Positions 32,381 to 37,399 of a DNA stretch of 37,399 nucleotides are shown piece by piece (positions within the stretch are counted from its first letter, which is position 1; each line of letters begins with the position of its first letter). The DNA lies in assembly GCF_022229015.1 (NCBI RefSeq), contig NZ_JAKKFF010000575.1:1-37399 (forward strand), read 5' to 3'. The translations under genes and the position numbers were made by a program. The DNA comes from Micromonospora foliorum. Lineage in GTDB: Bacteria; Actinomycetota; Actinomycetes; Mycobacteriales; Micromonosporaceae. The notes under the pieces are model-generated. The model was given only the letters and a program-made list of their open reading frames with translations. It made no database searches and was not told the origin of the DNA.

Positions 32381-32410
32381 TTGTGGATACCCCACCAAAG
32401 CTGTAGGAAT
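32381..32410 (+). promoter_or_regulatory. Possible promoter of the sulfonate operon
   Basis: TTGTGG (32381-32386), a 17-base spacer and TAGGAAT (32404-32410) resemble -35 and -10 elements. They lie 28 bases before the GTG start of the first transporter gene and 87 bases after the preceding terminator. Confidence 0.4.
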
Positions 32411-32437
32411 AGTAGGTCATAGTGATCGGGAGAGGCC

Positions 32438-33304
32438 GTGACCGTTGTTTCCGCAGTACAGACCGTGGCCGCCGACAACGGCGCCGCACCACCGACACGC
32501 CCGCCGCGCGCGCAGCGGCACGCCGGCTGGTGGCGACGCGTCGCGCTTCGCGTCGTCTCCCTCGTGGCCCTGCTGGCGCTGTGGCAGCTCCTGGCGGTGC
32601 TGACCGACAACCCCACGTTCATACCGTCACCGGGGGCGGTGTGGGACCGCCTGGTGCAGACCTCCACCACCCACGACGGCGTTCGCGGCTACAGCGGTCA
32701 CCTGCTGGTCGAGCACCTTGGCGTCAGTCTGCGCCGCATCCTGATCGGCTCGGTGGTGGGCGTGGCGGCCGGGCTGGTGCTCGGCCTGGTGATGGGCACC
32801 GTCGCCTGGGTGCGGGTCGCGACCGAGCCGGTCGTCACCTTCGTCCGCGCGCTGCCACCACTGGCGTACTTCAGCCTGTTCATCATCTGGTTCGGCATCG
32901 ACGAGACGCCGAAGCTGTGGCTGCTGTCCATCGCCGCGCTGCCCCCGGTCGCGGTCGCCACCGCCTCCGCCGTCAAGGCCGCGCCCGCCACCCTCGTCGA
33001 AGCGGCCAGGGCGTTGGGCGGCGGCCGCTGGGCGGTCACCCGCGACGTGGTGCTGCCGCACGCGTTGCCGGAGATCTTCACCGGCATCCGGCTCGCTGTG
33101 GGCATCGCGTACTCGTCGGTGGTCGCCGCCGAGACCATCAACGGCGTACCGGGCATCGGCGGCATGGTCCGCGACGCGCAACGGTACTCGCAGACCGACG
33201 TGGTGGTGCTCGGGCTGTTCGCCATCGGCCTGTCCGGCCTCCTCATCGACGCCCTGCTGCGCACCGCGGAGGACCGGCTCGTCCCCTGGCGCGGTCGAAG
33301 CTGA
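32438..33304 (+). CDS. Sulfonate/taurine-type ABC transporter permease (SsuC/TauC family)
   Basis: The 288-residue protein has a cytoplasmic N-terminal tail and about six transmembrane segments (VVSLVALLALWQLLAVL, ILIGSVVGVAAGLVLGLVMG). Its EAA-type loop is VEAARALGGGRWAVTRDVVL, followed by GVPGIGGMVRDAQRYSQTDV, which is typical of the SsuC/TauC branch. The GTG start has GGGAG five bases upstream. It is the first gene of a four-gene operon with binding protein, ATPase and dioxygenase, and would form the membrane channel for a sulfonate used as a sulfur source. Confidence 0.92.
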   Translation: MTVVSAVQTVAADNGAAPPTRPPRAQRHAGWWRRVALRVVSLVALLALWQLLAVLTDNPTFIPSPGAVWDRLVQTSTTHDGVRGYSGHLLVEHLGVSLRRILIGSVVGVAAGLVLGLVMGTVAWVRVATEPVVTFVRALPPLAYFSLFIIWFGIDETPKLWLLSIAALPPVAVATASAVKAAPATLVEAARALGGGRWAVTRDVVLPHALPEIFTGIRLAVGIAYSSVVAAETINGVPGIGGMVRDAQRYSQTDVVVLGLFAIGLSGLLIDALLRTAEDRLVPWRGRS

Positions 33305-33340
33305 CCCGCGCTCTTTACCCCTCTCAGAAATGGGCGTCCC

Positions 33341-34387
33341 GTGCGTAGACCGATCACCAGAATCCTCATCGCGACCGCTCTGCTCGCCGCCGCCGTACCT
33401 CTCGCGGCGTGCGGCGACGGCGCCGCCAGCGGCGGTGGCGATCCGCAGCGCAAGAGCATCCGGCTCGCCTACCAGGCGTTCCCGAGCGGCGACCTGATCG
33501 TGAAGAACCAGCAACTGCTGGAGAAGGCGCTGCCGGACTACACGATCACCTGGACGAAGTTCGACTCCGGCGCGAGCATCAACACCGCGTTCGCGGCCGG
33601 CAGCGTGGACATCGCCGCGATCGGCTCCAGCCCGGTCGCGCGGGGTCTGTCGGCGCCCCTGAACCTGCCCTACAAGGTGGCCTTCGTCCTCGACGTCGCC
33701 GGCGACAACGAGGCGCTGGTGGCCCGCAACGGCGCCGGCGTCGCCAGCATCACCGACCTGCGGGGCAAGAAGATCGGCACCCCGTTCGCGTCGACCGCGC
33801 ACTTCAGTCTGCTCGCCGCCCTGGAGCGGGCCGGAGTGAAGGAGAGCGAGGTGACCCTTGTCGACCTGGAGCCGCAGGACATCCTCGCCGCCTGGACCCG
33901 GGGTGACCTCGACGCCGCGTACTCCTGGCTGCCATCGCTCGACGCGCTGAAGAAGACCGGGAAGGTGCTCCTGAGCAGCCGGGAGCTGGCCACCGCCGGC
34001 AAGCCCACCCTGGATCTCGGCGTGGTCTCCACCGCCTTCGCCGACGCGCACCCGGAGGCTGTCGACGCGTGGCGCAAGGCCGAGGCGCAGGCCCTCGACC
34101 TCATCGCGAGCGACCCGACCGCCGCGGCGACCGCCGTGGGTCGTGAGCTGAACCTGGACACCGCCGCGGCCCGGCACCAGTTGAGTCAGGGCGTGTTCCT
34201 CAAGCCCGCCGACCTGGCCAGCCCCGAGTGGCTGGGCTCGCCCGAGAAGGTCGGCGCGCTGGCCGAGAACCTGTACAACGCGGCAGTCTTCCTCAAAGGG
34301 CAGAAGAAGATCGACGCTATCCCGGACCGGTCGGTGTTCGAGGCCGCGATCTACACCAGGGGTCTGCCGAATGTCCTCCAACCCTGA
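33341..34387 (+). CDS. Sulfonate/taurine-type ABC substrate-binding lipoprotein
   Basis: The 348-residue protein is a periplasmic-type binding protein of the TauA/SsuA group with lipobox LAAC (Cys24). Typical stretches are IRLAYQAFPSGDLIVKNQQL, DIAAIGSSPVARGLSAPLN and DLRGKKIGTPFASTAHFSLL, in which the GTPFASTAHF loop contributes to ligand binding. YKVAFVLDVAGDNEALV is close to taurine-binding proteins. GTG 33341 is the only start before the signal; its ribosome site is weak. Its last 17 bases overlap the ATPase gene, so translation should be coupled. Confidence 0.92.
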   Translation: MRRPITRILIATALLAAAVPLAACGDGAASGGGDPQRKSIRLAYQAFPSGDLIVKNQQLLEKALPDYTITWTKFDSGASINTAFAAGSVDIAAIGSSPVARGLSAPLNLPYKVAFVLDVAGDNEALVARNGAGVASITDLRGKKIGTPFASTAHFSLLAALERAGVKESEVTLVDLEPQDILAAWTRGDLDAAYSWLPSLDALKKTGKVLLSSRELATAGKPTLDLGVVSTAFADAHPEAVDAWRKAEAQALDLIASDPTAAATAVGRELNLDTAAARHQLSQGVFLKPADLASPEWLGSPEKVGALAENLYNAAVFLKGQKKIDAIPDRSVFEAAIYTRGLPNVLQP

Positions 34388-35150
34388 CGCCGCGGTCGAG
34401 GTCCGCGACGTCACCCACACGTACGGGAGCGGGTCGGCGGCGGTCACCGCCCTCGGCCCGGTCGACCTCCGCGTACCGCCGGGCGCCTTCCTGGTGATCG
34501 TGGGCGCCTCGGGCTGCGGCAAGACGACGCTGCTGCGACTGATCGCCGGTTTCGAGCGGCCGACGGCCGGCACGGTGACCGCGGCCGGCCGGCCACCGGT
34601 GCCGGGACGTAACGCGGGCCTGGTCTTCCAGCAACCACGGCTGCTGCCGTGGAAGACGGTCGGCGGCAATGTCGGGCTCGCGCTGCGCTACGCCGGTGTC
34701 TCCCGTCCGGAGCGGTCCCGTCGGGTGGCCGCGCTGCTGGACCGGGTCGGCCTGCCGCACGTCGCGCACCGGCGCACCTGGCAGCTCTCCGGCGGCCAGC
34801 AGCAGCGGGTGGCCATCGCGCGGGCACTGGCCGTGGACAACCCGTTGCTGCTGCTCGACGAGCCGTTCGCGGCCCTCGACGCGTTGACCCGCGAGCGACT
34901 GCAGGAGGACCTGCGCCAGGTCAGCGCGGAATCCAGCCGTACGTGTGTGTTCGTCACGCACAGCGTGGACGAGGCCGTGTTCCTCGGCAGCCGGGTCATC
35001 GTCCTGACCCGCCGGCCCGGTCGGGTGGCCCTCGACCTCGACGTCGATCTGCCCCGCACCGGCGTCGAACCAGACGAGTTGCGGGGTTCACCGGAGTACG
35101 CGGCCCTGCGCGCCACCATCGGCCACGCCGTACGCGCCGCAGCCGCCTGA
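34371..35150 (+). CDS. Sulfonate/taurine-type ABC transporter ATPase
   Basis: The 259-residue ATPase has Walker A GASGCGKTT (residues 45-53), Q-loop FQQPRLLPWKTV, signature LSGGQQQR, Walker B LLLLDEPFAALD and switch His in VTHSVDEAVFLGSRV. It should power uptake through the neighbouring permease. The gene starts inside the binding-protein gene and ends 17 bases before the dioxygenase gene. Confidence 0.94.
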   Translation: MSSNPDAAVEVRDVTHTYGSGSAAVTALGPVDLRVPPGAFLVIVGASGCGKTTLLRLIAGFERPTAGTVTAAGRPPVPGRNAGLVFQQPRLLPWKTVGGNVGLALRYAGVSRPERSRRVAALLDRVGLPHVAHRRTWQLSGGQQQRVAIARALAVDNPLLLLDEPFAALDALTRERLQEDLRQVSAESSRTCVFVTHSVDEAVFLGSRVIVLTRRPGRVALDLDVDLPRTGVEPDELRGSPEYAALRATIGHAVRAAAA

Positions 35151-35167
35151 AACGAAAGGGCACCGTC

Positions 35168-36049
35168 ATGACCGACACCCTCGTGAAACTGGCACTGGAA
35201 CCACTCGGGCCGCACTTCGGGGCCGAGGTACGGGACCTGGACCTGCACGGCGCGACCGATGCGGAACTCGCCGCGGTACGGGCGACGTTGGTGCAGCGCA
35301 AGGTGCTGTTCTTCGCCGACCAACGCCTCGACGACGACGGCCAGGTACGCCTCGGTCGCCGGCTCGGCGAGCTGACCGCCTCGCACCCCGTGGTCGGCGG
35401 CGTCGACGAGAAACACCCCGAGGTGTACGCGCTGGACAGCGCCGACAACGGTTTCGCCGACGTGTGGCACACCGACGTGACCTTCGTCGCCCGGCCACCG
35501 CTCGGCTCGATCCTGCGCGCGGTGACGCTGCCACCCACCGGTGGCGACACCACCTGGGCGGACAGCCAACTCGCGTACGACTCGCTCGCCGAGCCGGTGC
35601 GGCGGCTGGTGGACCAGTTGGTCGCTGTGCACGACGGCAACCGCGAGTTCGGCTACTACCTCGCGCAGCGCCGTGGCGGTCGGGGCAACGTCTGGGAGGG
35701 CGAGGTGGTCACCCGACTGGAACCGGTGGAGCACCCCGTCGTGCGCGTCCACCCGGAGACCGGTCGCAGGGGCATCTTCGTCAACCCCGGCTTCACCTCG
35801 CACATCGTCGGGGTGTCAGAGGCCGAGAGTCGGGCGATCCTGGACCTTCTCTACGCGCACCTCACCAAGCCGGAGCACCTGGTGCGACACCGGTGGCGGC
35901 CCGGCGACGTGGCGATGTGGGACAACCGCAGTACCGCGCACTACGCCAACCGCGACTACGGTGGCGCGCGCCGGGTCGTACACCGGATCACCCTGCGCGG
36001 CGACAGCCCGCGGGGCCCGGTCGATCCGTGGCGGGGTGCCGGGGCCTGA
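35168..36049 (+). CDS. tauD: TauD/TfdA-family Fe(II)/2-oxoglutarate dioxygenase
   Basis: The 293-residue enzyme should hydroxylate the carbon next to a sulfonate (or an alkyl sulfate), which then releases sulfite (or sulfate). The iron ligands are His101 and Asp103 (WHTDVTF) and His258 (STAHYANRDY); Arg273 (VVHRITLRGD) binds 2-oxoglutarate. Compared with E. coli TauD as I recall it, the sulfonate-contacting His70, Val102 and Arg270 are kept (His73, Val104, Arg273), while the taurine-amine contacts Tyr73 and Asn95 are Val76 and Ala97. The natural substrate may therefore not be taurine. AAAGGG precedes the ATG. It ends the operon, 11 bases from the convergent TetR gene. Confidence 0.88.
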   Translation: MTDTLVKLALEPLGPHFGAEVRDLDLHGATDAELAAVRATLVQRKVLFFADQRLDDDGQVRLGRRLGELTASHPVVGGVDEKHPEVYALDSADNGFADVWHTDVTFVARPPLGSILRAVTLPPTGGDTTWADSQLAYDSLAEPVRRLVDQLVAVHDGNREFGYYLAQRRGGRGNVWEGEVVTRLEPVEHPVVRVHPETGRRGIFVNPGFTSHIVGVSEAESRAILDLLYAHLTKPEHLVRHRWRPGDVAMWDNRSTAHYANRDYGGARRVVHRITLRGDSPRGPVDPWRGAGA

Positions 36050-36060
36050 CCGCTGGCCGG

Positions 36061-36669
36061 TCACCGCAGTCCGCGGATGAGGTTGTCGACCAGGGTGCGG
36101 GCGAAGTCCTCGGTGAGCGGCAGGTCGGCGATGAGGAGCCGGTGGTAGCAGGCGCCCCAGAGCTGGTCGACGACGGATTCGGGGTCGATGTCGGCGCGTA
36201 GCTGCCCACGGGCGATGGCCCTGGTGAGGGTCTCGACGGCGAGGGCGCGACGGGGGCCGGAGTAGCGCTCGCGGTAGGCGGCGGCCAGTTCCGGGTCGGT
36301 CTGGGCCTGCCCGATGAGCTGGCTGATGACCCGCCCGGCGGTGGTGTCCCGCACGAGGTGGACGAAGGCGACGAGCTGGTTGGTCAGGTCGGCGACGATG
36401 TCGGCGGTGTCGGCGAAGGCCAGGGTGGGCGCGACGACGGTGAAGTAGCCGTCCAGGGCGAGCGCTCCCTTGGACGGCCACCACTTGTAGATGGTCATCC
36501 GGCTGGCTCCGGCGTGGGCCGCGACCTTCTCGATGGTGAAGCCGGCCATGCCCTCGGCCAGCAGGAGTTCACCGGCGGCCGTGAGGATCTCCGCGCGTAC
36601 CTGGTCGGCGGGGCGACGGCCGCGACCACGGCGCACTGGCGTCTGGGTCTCCGGCGTGAGCTCGGCCAC
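36061..36669 (-). CDS. TetR-family transcriptional regulator
   Basis: The 202-residue protein starts with an Arg-rich tail (VRRGRGRRPADQVRAEILTA), followed by the TetR helix-turn-helix FTIEKVAAHAGASRMTIYKW and a C-terminal ligand and dimer domain of the type found in many actinobacterial repressors (TAGRVISQLIGQAQTDPELA). GTG 36669 has GGGAGG five bases upstream; the frame continues further but without a better site. It is divergent from the aldo/keto reductase gene, which it probably represses. The ligand is unknown. Confidence 0.92.
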   Translation of the reverse strand: MAELTPETQTPVRRGRGRRPADQVRAEILTAAGELLLAEGMAGFTIEKVAAHAGASRMTIYKWWPSKGALALDGYFTVVAPTLAFADTADIVADLTNQLVAFVHLVRDTTAGRVISQLIGQAQTDPELAAAYRERYSGPRRALAVETLTRAIARGQLRADIDPESVVDQLWGACYHRLLIADLPLTEDFARTLVDNLIRGLR

Positions 36670-36683
36670 TGGTCCTCCCGGTG

Positions 36684-36730
36684 ATATGGACACGCTGTCT
36701 ACTGGATGGTTATATGGACACAGCGTACAC
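36684..36730. promoter_or_regulatory. Repeated TetR operator candidate
   Basis: The 10-base motif ATATGGACAC occurs exactly at 36684-36693 and 36712-36721, 28 bases apart. Each is followed by a partly inverted half: GACA-CGC-TGTC (36689-36699) in the first and ACAGCGTACAC in the second. The pair lies between the divergent TetR and reductase genes and is a good candidate for the TetR binding site. Confidence 0.55.
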
Positions 36731-36787
36731 AGCGGTGCGCGGACTCCACGAGACGCGCCGCGACGACGACCGAAGGAGACGAGGAAC

Positions 36788-37399
36788 ATGACGGGTCTAC
36801 GACGGCGACGGTTGGGTGCCTCCGGGCCGGAGGTGTCGATCATCGGGCTCGGCGCGATGGGCATGTCCGACCTGTACGGGCCGGCCGACGAGGCGGAGAG
36901 CATCGCGACGCTGCACGCGGCGATCGACGCCGGTGTGAATCTGGTCGACACCGCGGACTTCTACGGGTCGGGTCACAACGAGCTGCTGATCGGTCGGGTG
37001 CTGCGGGAGCGTCGCCGCGACGAGGTGGTGCTCAGCGTGAAGTTCGGCGCACGTCGTACCCCCGACGGCGGGTTCCAGGCGGCACCGTACGACGTGTCGG
37101 CGGCGGCGGTGAAGGACCGGCTGGCGTACTCGCTGCGGCGGTTGGGCACCGACCACATCGACATCTACCGGCCGTCGCGGCTCAACCCGCAGGTGCCCAT
37201 CGAGGAGACCGTGGGCGCGCTGCTCGAGATGCAGCAGGCCGGCTACATCCGGCACATCGGGCTCTCCGAGGTGGGCGCGGACAGCATCCGTCGGGCCGCG
37301 GCGGTGGCGCCGATCAGCGACGTCCAGATCGAGTACTCGCTGCTCTCCCGTGGCCCGGAGGCCACCATCCTGCCGGCGCTGCGGGAGCTGGGCATCGGG
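36788..37399 (+). CDS. Aldo/keto reductase (3' end outside window)
   Basis: The first 204 codons of an NADPH-dependent aldo/keto reductase are present: RLGASGPEVSIIGLGAMGMS, then LVDTADFYGSGHNELLIG (catalytic Asp and Tyr) and VVLSVKFGARRTP (catalytic Lys). Later come GLSEVGADSIRRAAAVAPIS and VQIEYSLLSR. The position of the usual catalytic His (as in YQLHR) reads IYRPSRLNP, with Ser in its place; some members of this subfamily have YRPARLDP, so a non-His residue here is not unique. AAGGAG and GAGGAAC lie before the ATG. It is divergent from the TetR gene. The gene runs off the window end. Confidence 0.93.
   Translation, partial: MTGLRRRRLGASGPEVSIIGLGAMGMSDLYGPADEAESIATLHAAIDAGVNLVDTADFYGSGHNELLIGRVLRERRRDEVVLSVKFGARRTPDGGFQAAPYDVSAAAVKDRLAYSLRRLGTDHIDIYRPSRLNPQVPIEETVGALLEMQQAGYIRHIGLSEVGADSIRRAAAVAPISDVQIEYSLLSRGPEATILPALRELGIG

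Noticed and set aside
30053..32398. Minus-strand ORF of 781 codons across the MFS and VOC genes
   Set aside because: Most of it is an Asp/Arg/Gln-rich antisense frame; only its last 15 or so residues coincide with the NmrA remnant and are described there.
32627..34669. Minus-strand ORF of 680 codons opposite the sulfonate transporter genes
   Set aside because: It spans three convincing plus-strand genes and has low-complexity composition.
1..37399. Prophage, transposon or biosynthetic gene cluster
   Set aside because: No integrase, transposase, terminal repeat, structural phage gene or core biosynthetic enzyme is present; gene content fits chromosomal accessory metabolism.

Overview
The window is GC-rich DNA with strong G/C bias at third codon positions and many GTG starts. 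Its gene families (DUF574-type methyltransferase, GAF-ANTAR protein, LacI-controlled glycoside hydrolases, CebR/CelR-type operator) point to an actinobacterium, most likely a Micromonosporaceae member such as Micromonospora. I see no rRNA, tRNA, CRISPR array, insertion sequence or integrase. The window opens inside a broken gene and closes inside an aldo/keto reductase gene.

Bases 1-18700 form a plant cell-wall (arabinoxylan/pentose) utilisation island. It holds a disrupted secreted esterase, a divergent GH51 arabinofuranosidase / GH3 glycosidase pair, a LacI regulator, a secreted tandem-duplicated esterase, a sugar ABC transporter without its own ATPase, an IlvD/Edd sugar-acid (pentonate) dehydratase, a second LacI regulator, a secreted NAGPA-type phosphodiester glycosidase family protein, and a secreted CBM2-GH30 xylanase with a perfect CebR/CelR-type palindrome upstream. 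The GH51/GH3 intergenic region and the region upstream of the first LacI gene carry the same two-part operator arrangement, so this regulator probably controls both. Extracellular enzymes would release side groups and oligosaccharides, the ABC system would import them, cytoplasmic GH51/GH3 enzymes would finish hydrolysis, and the dehydratase suggests an oxidative pentose or sugar-acid route whose other enzymes are elsewhere.

Bases 18870-32230 are a mixed accessory region: an 8-TM protein of unknown function, a DUF574 methyltransferase, a MarR regulator divergent from a large fused flavoprotein (luciferase-like oxidoreductase joined to a BBE-type FAD oxidoreductase), an AlkD-type DNA glycosylase, a GAF-ANTAR protein, a translationally coupled pair of diiron-type proteins (ferritin-like plus hemerythrin), a small membrane-associated protein, a PLP-dependent ACC deaminase/D-cysteine desulfhydrase family enzyme, a truncated NmrA-type oxidoreductase abutting a regulator-like gene fragment, an MFS exporter and a VOC protein.

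Bases 32380-36050 are a sulfonate-sulfur operon (ABC permease, lipoprotein binding protein, ATPase, TauD-type dioxygenase). It is followed tail-to-tail by a TetR regulator that is divergent from an aldo/keto reductase cut by the window end. Strong hairpins mark most convergent gene ends.
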